Assembly: GCF_002160325.1 (NCBI RefSeq)
Contig: NZ_NFKJ01000008.1
Span: forward strand, 1-64,000
Reading direction: 5' to 3'
DNA: 64,000 bases
Origin: Lachnoclostridium sp. An181
GTDB taxonomy: Bacteria > Bacillota > Clostridia > Lachnospirales > Lachnospiraceae
Shown one piece after another: positions 24,817-32,680 of this stretch. The notes under the pieces were generated by a model. The model searched no databases. It was not told the origin of the DNA and worked only from the letters and a program-made list of their open reading frames with translations. Within the stretch, counting starts at the first letter, position 1, and every line of letters starts with the position of its first letter. The translations under genes and the position numbers were made by a program.

Positions 24817-27378
24817 CTAATGCGTTCCCGTGCCGCTGCTGTCTGTATTATTGTTGTTTTCTGAGTTGTTCTGAGAATTTCCTGAGGAAGGATTCCCGGA
24901 GGTATTGTTTTGTGAATGTCCGGATCCGGATGTTGTTGGGCCCTGTTCAGATGAAGAGCCGGATCCGTTTTCCTCCCCATTTTTCTTATCGTCCTTTTCA
25001 GAGTCTTTTTTATTTGTATTTTTATTGGAAGAACGATGTCCGCTGCATGTATCAGGTATGGTTCCTGTTGCAAAATATTCTGTTTTGGATGGACAGCTGC
25101 TCGTTGCGAGTTCTCCGGTAATCGTGCAGACATTTCTCTTTTCAACAGATGCAGGCATCTCAAAGTCTTTGTGAGGAAGATCTTTATGGATCCGGTCCAT
25201 AATAGATTTCCAGATTTTGAGATGGAAAGTGCTGTTGGTCAAAGGTTTGTTGTCGTCATAGCCAGCCCACACAGAGCAGGTGTAGTAAGGAGTAAATCCG
25301 GAAAACCAGATATCCACATCAGAAGTAGTGGTACCGGTTTTGCCTGAAACCGGCATGCCGCCGTCCAGTTTTGCGCGGCGTCCTGTACCATTGGAACCAG
25401 TCACCACATCCTCCATGGCATTGGTCAGAAGCGCTGCCGTGGACTCCTTGATCACAGTTTTTGTCGTAGGATTAGTCTCATTGTCAAGAAGCACTTCCCC
25501 GTCGTGATTTAAAACTTTTGTGTACAGAATTGGTTTCGTGTACACCCCGCTATTTGCAATGGCTGCATAGGCTGCCGTCATCTCAATATTGTAAACACCA
25601 TCGGTGAGCCCCCCCAGAGCCAGAGGCTGATTGATATCAGAGAAAATTTCACCTTGGCGTTCATCGCTGCGGACCAAAGTGGAAAATCCGAATTTTTCCA
25701 AATATTCAAATCCAAGTTCCGGCGTAATATCGGTCAGTGTTTTTACTGCAATAATATTTGCGGATTGTTCAATTGCGGAACGAACGCTCATGTTGCCTTT
25801 ATAGGAATTCCCCCACCAGTTTTTGACAGGAGTTCCGTTTTTGTAAGAATAAGGCTCGTCTTTTATCATAGTTGCCAGTGTGTAATCTTTCACATCCAGA
25901 GCGGGTGCATAGGTGGAAAGAATCTTAAAACAGGAACCAGGCTGACGTTTTGATTCTGTGGCGCGATTGTAGCTGCGGCTGCTTGTCTTCTCTCCACGGC
26001 CTCCGGTCAACGCTTTCACATGACCGGTATACTGATCCATAACAACAACGGATGCCTGCGGCTGAGGAGTCAGGGTGATAACCTCTCCAAGTACTTCATC
26101 GCCATCTTTTACGACCGTGGATTTCCACTCTTCGATCATCGCCCGCGCCTTGTCCTCAGAACTGAACACCAGCCCGTATTTGTCCCCATGGATATCTTTC
26201 ACATATTTTTTTATGTCAGCCTGACTGTAGTTTATGGTCTCACCATTTGATTTTTTAACAGTGAGGGCATAGGATAGTCCGACCTCCTTCAAAGAAGGAT
26301 AGTTGCTGTCATTGGAGAGCTCTTCATCGCAGATTTTCTGCATTTGTGCGTCCTGTGTTGCGAAGATAGAAAGACCTCCGCTGTAGACAGCATTGTGCGC
26401 TTGTGTCTCCGTATAACCAAGCTGCTCACAAAGATCATCCATCACCTGGTTGGAGAGTGCATCAATAAAGTAGGAATATGGAGATTCCTCCTGAATTTCC
26501 GTGTTCACGGTCTGGATTCTGGCGTACACGTCATCTGCAAGAGCCTCATTGAGCTCTTCCTCGGAAATGTATCCTTCCTCATACATGGAATTGAGTACTT
26601 TACGTCTGCGCTCAGCATTTTTCTCCGGGTTGGTAATTGGATTGTATTTCCCCGGATTCTGGGTAATGGCTGCGATGGCAGCGCATTCGGACAGATTCAG
26701 ATCGGAGACATCTTTATTAAAGTAGCGCATGGAAGCGGACTGTACTCCGAGTGTGTTCTGACCAAGGTTTATGGTGTTCATATAATTTTCAAGGATTTCC
26801 TCTTTGCTCATCTGTTTTTCAATTTTTAATGCAAGATACTGTTCCTGAATCTTACGCTCCAGACTGTCCCAGAAAGTCTGTTCGTCCACAAAGTTCGGAA
26901 ATACATTGTTTTTGATCAACTGCTGTGTGATTGTGCTCGCACCCTCAGAAAAGTTACCTTGGGTGATACCTACAAATGCTGCGCGGAGAATTCCATGCAG
27001 ATCCACGCCATTGTGGCTGTAGAAACGGGAATCTTCAATTGCAACGAATGCATTTTGTAAATCCTTGGGAATTTCGTCAATGGTCTTGTAGATTCGGTTG
27101 GAACCCGATTCCACAAAACGCTGGATCTCTTCATTGTCCTGATTGTATACAATGGAGGCGAATCCCTCAGGTTTTACGCTCGCCGGGGTGATATCCGGTG
27201 CATCATCAATGATTTTTTTCAAAAAAAGACCGCCAGTGACTCCTCCTGCAACAAAAAGAATGAGGAAAGTGACTAAAATTACCTTAAGAGCACGGACTCC
27301 CCTTCGTTTCTTTTTCATTGTTGATTTTGAAGTAATGACACGTTGTTTTTTTGCCGCGCTTTTTTTGCCATAATTCAT
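24817..27378 (-). CDS. Class A penicillin-binding protein (PBP1a type)
   Basis: Bifunctional peptidoglycan synthase of 853 residues: a basic cytoplasmic N-terminus, one membrane anchor (about 30-52), a GT51 glycosyltransferase with EDSRFYSHNGVD and the second motif EGASTITQQL, and a transpeptidase domain. The transpeptidase has the active-site Ser in the SxxK motif (PGSCFK), SAN and KTGT. A Ser/Asn/Gly-rich tail of about 80 residues, with charged KK/EK stretches, ends the protein and may be extracellular and disordered. The ATG follows AAAGGAGG on the minus strand. The gene is transcribed alone, convergent with glcK and divergent from the YigZ gene. Confidence 0.96.
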   Translation of the reverse strand: MNYGKKSAAKKQRVITSKSTMKKKRRGVRALKVILVTFLILFVAGGVTGGLFLKKIIDDAPDITPASVKPEGFASIVYNQDNEEIQRFVESGSNRIYKTIDEIPKDLQNAFVAIEDSRFYSHNGVDLHGILRAAFVGITQGNFSEGASTITQQLIKNNVFPNFVDEQTFWDSLERKIQEQYLALKIEKQMSKEEILENYMNTINLGQNTLGVQSASMRYFNKDVSDLNLSECAAIAAITQNPGKYNPITNPEKNAERRRKVLNSMYEEGYISEEELNEALADDVYARIQTVNTEIQEESPYSYFIDALSNQVMDDLCEQLGYTETQAHNAVYSGGLSIFATQDAQMQKICDEELSNDSNYPSLKEVGLSYALTVKKSNGETINYSQADIKKYVKDIHGDKYGLVFSSEDKARAMIEEWKSTVVKDGDEVLGEVITLTPQPQASVVVMDQYTGHVKALTGGRGEKTSSRSYNRATESKRQPGSCFKILSTYAPALDVKDYTLATMIKDEPYSYKNGTPVKNWWGNSYKGNMSVRSAIEQSANIIAVKTLTDITPELGFEYLEKFGFSTLVRSDERQGEIFSDINQPLALGGLTDGVYNIEMTAAYAAIANSGVYTKPILYTKVLNHDGEVLLDNETNPTTKTVIKESTAALLTNAMEDVVTGSNGTGRRAKLDGGMPVSGKTGTTTSDVDIWFSGFTPYYTCSVWAGYDDNKPLTNSTFHLKIWKSIMDRIHKDLPHKDFEMPASVEKRNVCTITGELATSSCPSKTEYFATGTIPDTCSGHRSSNKNTNKKDSEKDDKKNGEENGSGSSSEQGPTTSGSGHSQNNTSGNPSSGNSQNNSENNNNTDSSGTGTH

Positions 27379-27405
27379 GGACAGTTACCTCCTTTATACC
27401 ACGCT

Positions 27406-27434
27406 ATTATAGCAAAGAACAGTTTTGAAATAAA
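27406..27434 (-). promoter_or_regulatory. extended -10 promoter of the PBP gene
   Basis: On the minus strand TGCTATAAT (TATAAT at 27411-27406) with a weak TTTATT -35 17 bases upstream. It is 28 bases from the start codon. Confidence 0.6.
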
Positions 27435-27482
27435 GCGGAATTTAAAAACTTCACAGAGTCTGTGGGAAATCTTAAGAAAATG

Positions 27483-27512
27483 TTGAGAAAAAGGGAAGGT
27501 TCCTGGTATAGT
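27483..27512 (+). promoter_or_regulatory. sigma-A promoter of the YigZ-type gene
   Basis: TTGAGA (27483-27488), 18-base spacer, TATAGT (27507-27512) with TGG extension. Confidence 0.7.
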
Positions 27513-27537
27513 AATAGCAGAGAAAGGATGTAAATAT

Positions 27538-28200
27538 ATGGAGAATCGACAAGAATACAAAACCGTCTTCTTTGGAGGCGAAGATGAGATCATAGAAAAG
27601 AAATCCCGCTTTATCGCAACTGTGAGGCAGGTTTCTTCCGAGGAGGAGGCCATTGCGTTCATTGAAGAGATGCGCAAAAAATACTGGAATGCCACACACA
27701 ATTGTTTCGCCTATGTCATCGGAAAGCATGCACAGATTCAAAGATGCAGCGATGACGGGGAACCTCAGGGCACGGCAGGAAAACCGATGCTGGATGTCTT
27801 ACTTGGGGAGGAGATAAAAAATGCAGCAGTTGTGGTGACAAGATATTTTGGGGGAACATTGCTTGGCACAGGAGGACTTGTGAGGGCCTATTCCAAAGCC
27901 ACACAAGCTGGCCTGCAGGCAAGTTGTGTTATTACAAAGACGCCGGGATGCAGACTGAACATCCGCACAGACTACACGGGATTTGGAAAAATACAGTATG
28001 TCTGCGGGCAGCGAAAACTTCATATTGTGGACACCCAATACACGGATGAAGTGCTGTTGTCCGTTCTTGTACCGGAAGAAATGCTTGGAAACGTGGAGTC
28101 AGAGATCACGGAAAAGACAAACGGACAGGCAAAAATGGAGAGGGAAACATTCTGTTATTTTGCAGAGGTGTACAAAGAAATACGCATATTTGAGGATTAA
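27538..28200 (+). CDS. YigZ/IMPACT family protein
   Basis: Member of the YigZ family, 220 residues: an N-terminal IMPACT domain (about 20-130, with KKSRFIA, the conserved DDGEPQGTAGKP and VVVTRYFGGTLLGTGGLVRAY) and a C-terminal DUF1949 ferredoxin-like domain (about 145-210). The eukaryotic relative IMPACT regulates translation through GCN1. The bacterial role is not settled; nucleic acid or ribosome binding has been suggested. AAAGGA precedes the start, and the gene has its own promoter. Confidence 0.92.
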   Translation: MENRQEYKTVFFGGEDEIIEKKSRFIATVRQVSSEEEAIAFIEEMRKKYWNATHNCFAYVIGKHAQIQRCSDDGEPQGTAGKPMLDVLLGEEIKNAAVVVTRYFGGTLLGTGGLVRAYSKATQAGLQASCVITKTPGCRLNIRTDYTGFGKIQYVCGQRKLHIVDTQYTDEVLLSVLVPEEMLGNVESEITEKTNGQAKMERETFCYFAEVYKEIRIFED

Positions 28201-28234
28201 AATATTAATAATATATTACATTCCTTCCGTTTTC

Positions 28235-28263
28235 TTGAAATCACTTTTCTGTACTGTTAAGAT
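28235..28263 (+). promoter_or_regulatory. sigma-A promoter of the small-protein/HAD operon
   Basis: TTGAAA (28235-28240), 17-base spacer, TAAGAT (28258-28263). Confidence 0.6.
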
Positions 28264-28312
28264 AGAAGTATCAGAATCCATACATTTGTACGCGAGGAAA
28301 GGGAGGATGGTT

Positions 28313-28474
28313 ATGAACAGTGAGTTGATCAAAGAATTAAAACATGTAAAGGTCTGCCTTGTGAGAAAAGAGCTCAAAGGGGAAGAATGGGAGGAGCGTC
28401 AGCAGGTGCTGCAGAAACTGGAGGATGCGGTCTCATATTTGAATGACTGCACTGCAAAGGAGATTGAATTCTAA
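28313..28474 (+). CDS. Small unrecognised protein (53 residues)
   Basis: Short helical, charged protein that begins MNSELIKELKHVK and ends KEIEF. No family is recognised. It is supported by GGGAGG at 28301-28306, a promoter upstream, and stop-start overlap (TAATG) with the HAD phosphatase gene that follows. Two earlier in-frame codons at 28307 and 28310 overlap the ribosome site and are rejected. A longer open frame in another phase (from 27983) overlaps the YigZ gene and is not coding. Confidence 0.65.
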   Translation: MNSELIKELKHVKVCLVRKELKGEEWEERQQVLQKLEDAVSYLNDCTAKEIEF

Positions 28475-29139
28475 TGATACAGGCACTGGTATTTGATATG
28501 GACGGTCTCATCTTCGATTCAGAGAGGATTGTTCAGAAATCCTGGCAGCTGACAGGTGAAGAGCTTGGTCTTCCAGATATGGGAAAAGTCATCTACCGCA
28601 CACTTGGATTCAACAGAAAAAGACGGATGGAGTTTTTTCGTGCACATATTTCGCCGGATTTTCCCGAAGAGGAGTTTGCCAGGAAGACGAGAATGTACTT
28701 TAGAAAACTGGTGGAAAAAGACGGAGTTCCGGTGAAGAAAGGAATCCGAGGTCTTCTCGGGTATGCAAAGAAGAACGGTTATAAGCTGGCGGTTGCTACT
28801 TCCTCCAGCGAGGACTATGCGAAGGAGCTGTTTTTAAAGGCAGGACTGTATATGTATTTCGATACGTTCGTGTACGGGACAATGGTCAAAAACAGCAAGC
28901 CGGATCCGGAATGTTACCTTTTGGCATGTAAGGAACTTGAGGTAAATCCAAAGGATGCAGTGGCGCTTGAGGATGCGCCCTCCGGTATTTTGGCTGCCCA
29001 TGCAGCGGGAATGAGGACGATCGTGATACCGGATCTTGTGGAGCCGCCAAAGGAGTTGGATAAATTGATATGGCATGTGTGCAGGGACGCAGAAGAAGCG
29101 CTGATCTTACTGGAAAAAGAAAAAGGGATTGCCCGGTAG
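28474..29139 (+). CDS. HAD superfamily hydrolase (beta-phosphoglucomutase-like)
   Basis: Phosphatase or phosphomutase of the HAD superfamily, 221 residues. Motif I DMDGLIFDSE holds the nucleophile Asp8 and acid Asp10. Motif II is in VATSSSED, motif III Lys in NSKPDPECY and motif IV in ALEDAPSG. A helical cap sits between motifs I and II, giving the subfamily that includes beta-phosphoglucomutase and sugar-phosphate phosphatases. Start overlaps the stop of the preceding small gene by one base, so translation is coupled. Substrate cannot be told from sequence. Confidence 0.92.
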   Translation: MIQALVFDMDGLIFDSERIVQKSWQLTGEELGLPDMGKVIYRTLGFNRKRRMEFFRAHISPDFPEEEFARKTRMYFRKLVEKDGVPVKKGIRGLLGYAKKNGYKLAVATSSSEDYAKELFLKAGLYMYFDTFVYGTMVKNSKPDPECYLLACKELEVNPKDAVALEDAPSGILAAHAAGMRTIVIPDLVEPPKELDKLIWHVCRDAEEALILLEKEKGIAR

Positions 29140-29177
29140 TGGGGAATAAGTTATAATAATAAAAAGGAGATGAGCGT

Positions 29178-29372
29178 ATGGATAAAAAGAGAGCGTTTGC
29201 GTACATTAACAACTATCAGAAACAAAATTACGACCGTATCACGATTCTTGTTCCCAAAGGGCGGAAGGAAGAATTGACAAAGATATCCAAAGAAAACGGA
29301 TATCGGACACTGACAGAGTTTATCAATACATGCGTGAAAGAAAAACTGGAAAGAATGGAAGAAGAAAAGTAA
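29178..29372 (+). CDS. Small ribbon-helix-helix-like protein (64 residues)
   Basis: A short strand segment YDRITILVPKG is followed by two helices (RKEELTKISKENG and LTEFINTCVKEKLERM), the layout of Arc/MetJ ribbon-helix-helix proteins. Such proteins bind DNA as dimers and often serve as antitoxins or repressors. No toxin gene lies next to it: the flanking genes are a HAD phosphatase and nrdG. AAAAAGGAGATGAG gives a clear ribosome site. A terminator follows 8 bases after the stop. Confidence 0.8.
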   Translation: MDKKRAFAYINNYQKQNYDRITILVPKGRKEELTKISKENGYRTLTEFINTCVKEKLERMEEEK

Positions 29373-29379
29373 GGGGTTA

Positions 29380-29412
29380 CGGCCGTCACATGGATATGTG
29401 GCGGTATTTTTA
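29380..29412 (+). terminator. Terminator after the small RHH-like gene
   Basis: GCCGTCACAT and ATGTGGCGGT pair around GGAT (10 bp with two G-T pairs), then ATTTTTATA. Confidence 0.75.
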
Positions 29413-29464
29413 TACCATTTTATAAGAAGAATTTATGATGTTCTGGAATGGATGGTGGGAACAG

Positions 29465-30160
29465 ATGCAGATAGATGGAATACAAAAATTGACACTTTTG
29501 GATTACCCTGGATATACAGCCTGTACAATTTTTTTGGGAGGCTGTAATTTTCGGTGCCCATTCTGCCACAATGCATCCCTTGTGTACTGGAATGGGCAGC
29601 GGGCGGCTATGCGGGAAGATGAGTTTTTTGCATTTTTGGAAAAGCGAAGAGGTATCCTGGACGGTGTTTGTATTTCCGGCGGGGAGCCTATGATGCACCC
29701 GCACACAGAATCTTTGATCAGGAGAATCAAAGAAAATGGATACCTTGTAAAACTGGACACGAACGGCAGTTTTCCGGAGAAACTCGGGAAATTTTTGAAT
29801 GAAAGACTTTTGGATTATGTGGCCATGGATATCAAGAACTCAAAAGAAAAATACAGAAAAACAGCCGGTGCTGCAGATTTGGATCTGGGAAGGATAGAGG
29901 AGAGCAGAGGGATTATCATGGATTCAAAAATATCGTACGAATTTCGAACAACGCTTGTAAAGGAACTTCATCAGATGGAGGATGTGGAGGAGATGGCAAG
30001 GTGGATAGCCGGAGCAGATGCATGGTATCTGCAGGAGTTTGTTGATTCCGGGGATGTATTGATGGAAGGCTTGCACGCACACTCAAAAGAATGGATGGAG
30101 AAGGCGGCTGCCCTGGCTGCTCCTTATGTAGAATGTGTGGAGATAAGAGGAGTGGAATAA
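29465..30160 (+). CDS. nrdG: Anaerobic ribonucleotide reductase activating enzyme
   Basis: Radical SAM enzyme that creates the glycyl radical on NrdD. The 231 residues carry the CxxxCxxC iron-sulfur motif in GGCNFRCPFCHN near the N-terminus and the SAM-binding GGEP (CISGGEPMMHP). The family start MQIDGIQK matches ATG 29465, preceded by GGTGGGA; the frame also opens at 29435. It lies upstream of nrdD, whereas nrdD usually precedes nrdG, and nrdD has its own promoter and operator between them. A close family member such as a pyruvate-formate-lyase activase is less likely given the neighbour. Confidence 0.9.
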   Translation: MQIDGIQKLTLLDYPGYTACTIFLGGCNFRCPFCHNASLVYWNGQRAAMREDEFFAFLEKRRGILDGVCISGGEPMMHPHTESLIRRIKENGYLVKLDTNGSFPEKLGKFLNERLLDYVAMDIKNSKEKYRKTAGAADLDLGRIEESRGIIMDSKISYEFRTTLVKELHQMEDVEEMARWIAGADAWYLQEFVDSGDVLMEGLHAHSKEWMEKAAALAAPYVECVEIRGVE

Positions 30161-30207
30161 AACAAAATATTGTATATAATAAATGTAAAAACAACTATAT
30201 GTTGTAA
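30160..30207 (+). promoter_or_regulatory. pair of NrdR-box-like operators upstream of nrdD
   Basis: Two sites fit the NrdR box core CWATATATWG at 9 of 10 positions each: CAAAATATTG (30163-30172) and CTATATGTTG (30195-30204). Their starts are 32 bp apart, three helical turns, the usual spacing for NrdR sites. They lie just upstream of the nrdD -35 box. NrdR represses ribonucleotide reductase genes when dATP is high. No nrdR gene is in the window. Confidence 0.75.
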
Positions 30208-30214
30208 TTGCGCA

Positions 30215-30244
30215 TTGACATGGGGAGAAATCGGGTGATACAAT
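30215..30244 (+). promoter_or_regulatory. sigma-A promoter of nrdD
   Basis: TTGACA (30215-30220), 18-base spacer, TACAAT (30239-30244) with TGA extension. The predicted start near 30251 rules out the in-frame ATG at 30243 as translation start. Confidence 0.8.
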
Positions 30245-30281
30245 GGAACTACGGATTTGGACGAAAGGGGTGCGGGAAATC

Positions 30282-32630
30282 ATGTATCAGGTAAGAAAAA
30301 GAGATGGTAAGATTGTAGAATTTGATTTAAAAAAAATAGGAACAGCGATCATGAGAGCATTTGAGGCGCAGGGAAAGCAGTTCCATCCAAGTATCATTGA
30401 TATGCTGGCACTGAAAGTCACAGCGGATTTTGAACCAAAGATCAAAGAGGCTCTAATCGCAGTGGAGGATATTCAGGACAGCGTGGAGAATATGCTCGTG
30501 CAGGCAGGGTATGCGGATGTGGCAAAAGGGTATATCCTGTACCGGAAACAAAGGGAAAAGATCCGGAACATGAAATCTACCTTGCTGGATTATAAGGAGA
30601 TCGTGGACAATTATGTGAAGGCGTCAGACTGGAGAGTAAAGGAAAATTCCACAGTCACCTACTCTGTCGGAGGATTGATATTGAGCAACTCCGGTGCCAT
30701 TACAGCAAATTACTGGCTGTCGGAAGTATACGATGAGGAGATTGCGGATGCGCACAGAAATGCCGATATTCATATCCATGACCTGTCTATGCTTACCGGA
30801 TACTGTGCCGGCTGGTCTTTAAAGCAGCTCATCCAGGAAGGGCTTGGAGGGATTCCCGGAAAAATTACATCCTCCCCTGCAAAGCATCTCTCCACACTTT
30901 GCAATCAAATGGTCAATTTTTTAGGAATTATGCAGAATGAGTGGGCAGGTGCACAGGCATTTTCTTCTTTTGACACATATCTTGCTCCATTTGTTAAGGC
31001 AGATGACCTTACATATGAGCAGGTGAAAAAGTGCATTGAATCGTTCATCTATGGAGTGAATACACCTAGCAGGTGGGGGACACAGGCACCGTTTTCCAAT
31101 ATTACCCTTGACTGGACAGTGCCCGATGATCTGACAAAGCTCCCTGCGATCGTGGGCGGGAAAGAGATGGACTTTACATATGGTGACTGTAAGGAAGAGA
31201 TGGATATGGTGAACAAAGCGTTCATTGAAATTATGATAGAGGGAGATGCCAATGGAAGAGGTTTTCAGTATCCGATTCCTACTTATTCTATTACAAAAGA
31301 TTTTGACTGGTCTGAGAGTGAAAATAACCGCCTGCTCTTTGAAATGACGGCAAAGTATGGGACTCCATATTTTTCCAATTACATCAACAGTGACATGGAG
31401 CCCAGCGATATCCGCAGTATGTGCTGCAGGTTGAGGCTGGATTTGCGAGAACTGCGGAAAAAATCAGGGGGATTTTTTGGCAGCGGTGAGAGCACCGGGT
31501 CTATCGGGGTTGTGACGATCAATATGCCAAGGATTGCCTACTTGTCCGGCAGCGAAGAAGAATTTTACCACAGACTGGACAGGATGATGGACATCTGTGC
31601 GCGATCCCTCAATGTAAAAAGGACGATCATTTCAAGGCTTTTGGAGGAAGGACTCTACCCGTACACAAAACGGTATCTTGGCTCCTTTGATAATCATTTC
31701 TCCACCATCGGGCTTGTGGGGATGAATGAGGCAGGTCTCAACGCGTGCTGGATAAGGAAGGACATGACGCATGAAGAGACTTGGCAGTTTACAAAGCAGG
31801 TGTTGAATCATATGAGGGAGAGGCTGGCGGATTATCAGGAAGAATATAAAGATTTATTCAATCTGGAGGCAACACCGGCGGAGTCTGCAACATACCGTCT
31901 GGCAAAACACGATGTGGAGCAGTTTCCGGATATTATCACTGCGGCGAGGGATGGGGGGACGCCTTATTATACGAACAGTTCCCATCTGCCTGTTGGTTAC
32001 ACAGAAGACATGTTTGCGGCTCTGGACATCCAGGATGAGTTTCAGACACTGTACACGTCAGGCACAGTCTTCCACGCATTCCTCGGAGAAAAACTTCCAA
32101 ATTGGAAATCTGCAGCAGTTCTTGTGCGGAAGATTGCACAGAATTATAAGCTGCCTTACTACACCATCTCTCCAACTTACTCGGTGTGCAGGGAGCACGG
32201 ATATCTTTCCGGAGAACAGTACGTCTGTCCGCATTGTGGGCAGAACACAGAGGTGTACAGCAGGATAACCGGATATTACAGACCGGTCCAGAACTGGAAT
32301 GATGGAAAGATACAGGAGTTCAGGGAAAGAAAGGTATATCGGCCACAGGAGGCGTTCTGTAAAAAGACAAAGGCTATGTTGTTTACGACAAAGCGCTGTC
32401 CAAATTGCAAAGCTGCAAAAAGATTTCTCGATGAGGCAGGTATTTTGTACCGTGTGGTGGATGCTGAGGAGGAGAAAGACCTTGCAGGCAAGTATCTCAT
32501 CCGCCAGGCACCGACATTGATCGTTTCATCGGAAGAGCATATTCAGAAAATAGGAAATCTTTCTAATATAAAACTGTTTGCTGGGAACTATAAGAAGGAA
32601 CACTGTGATTTGGTTACAGAAGAGATGTAG
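30282..32630 (+). CDS. nrdD: Anaerobic (class III) ribonucleotide reductase with C-terminal redoxin domain
   Basis: Reduces ribonucleoside triphosphates to deoxyribonucleotides without oxygen. In 782 residues: an ATP-cone at the N-terminus (about 1-90); the catalytic barrel with Cys175 (TGYCAGW) and Cys381-Cys382 (MCCRLRLD); a zinc site near CREHG and CPHCG; and the glycyl radical residue Gly664 in SRITGYYRPV. A second domain of about 80 residues then follows, resembling glutaredoxin/NrdH, with the redox pair C706-P-N-C709 and a TLIVSSE strand. Most NrdD proteins stop after the radical loop. The fused redoxin and the thioredoxin reductase gene just downstream suggest thiol-driven rather than formate-driven reduction; this is inference. 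ATG 30282 follows AAAGGGG. Confidence 0.95.
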   Translation: MYQVRKRDGKIVEFDLKKIGTAIMRAFEAQGKQFHPSIIDMLALKVTADFEPKIKEALIAVEDIQDSVENMLVQAGYADVAKGYILYRKQREKIRNMKSTLLDYKEIVDNYVKASDWRVKENSTVTYSVGGLILSNSGAITANYWLSEVYDEEIADAHRNADIHIHDLSMLTGYCAGWSLKQLIQEGLGGIPGKITSSPAKHLSTLCNQMVNFLGIMQNEWAGAQAFSSFDTYLAPFVKADDLTYEQVKKCIESFIYGVNTPSRWGTQAPFSNITLDWTVPDDLTKLPAIVGGKEMDFTYGDCKEEMDMVNKAFIEIMIEGDANGRGFQYPIPTYSITKDFDWSESENNRLLFEMTAKYGTPYFSNYINSDMEPSDIRSMCCRLRLDLRELRKKSGGFFGSGESTGSIGVVTINMPRIAYLSGSEEEFYHRLDRMMDICARSLNVKRTIISRLLEEGLYPYTKRYLGSFDNHFSTIGLVGMNEAGLNACWIRKDMTHEETWQFTKQVLNHMRERLADYQEEYKDLFNLEATPAESATYRLAKHDVEQFPDIITAARDGGTPYYTNSSHLPVGYTEDMFAALDIQDEFQTLYTSGTVFHAFLGEKLPNWKSAAVLVRKIAQNYKLPYYTISPTYSVCREHGYLSGEQYVCPHCGQNTEVYSRITGYYRPVQNWNDGKIQEFRERKVYRPQEAFCKKTKAMLFTTKRCPNCKAAKRFLDEAGILYRVVDAEEEKDLAGKYLIRQAPTLIVSSEEHIQKIGNLSNIKLFAGNYKKEHCDLVTEEM

Positions 32631-32680
32631 GCTTGTGCGTATAATAGAAACAGAAAATGGAAATCAAAGGAGGAATCCCC

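Noticed and set aside
27983-28474. 163-codon frame running from inside the YigZ gene into the small gene
   Set aside because: The first part is out of frame within the YigZ coding sequence; only the last 53 codons have a ribosome site and promoter, and these are reported.
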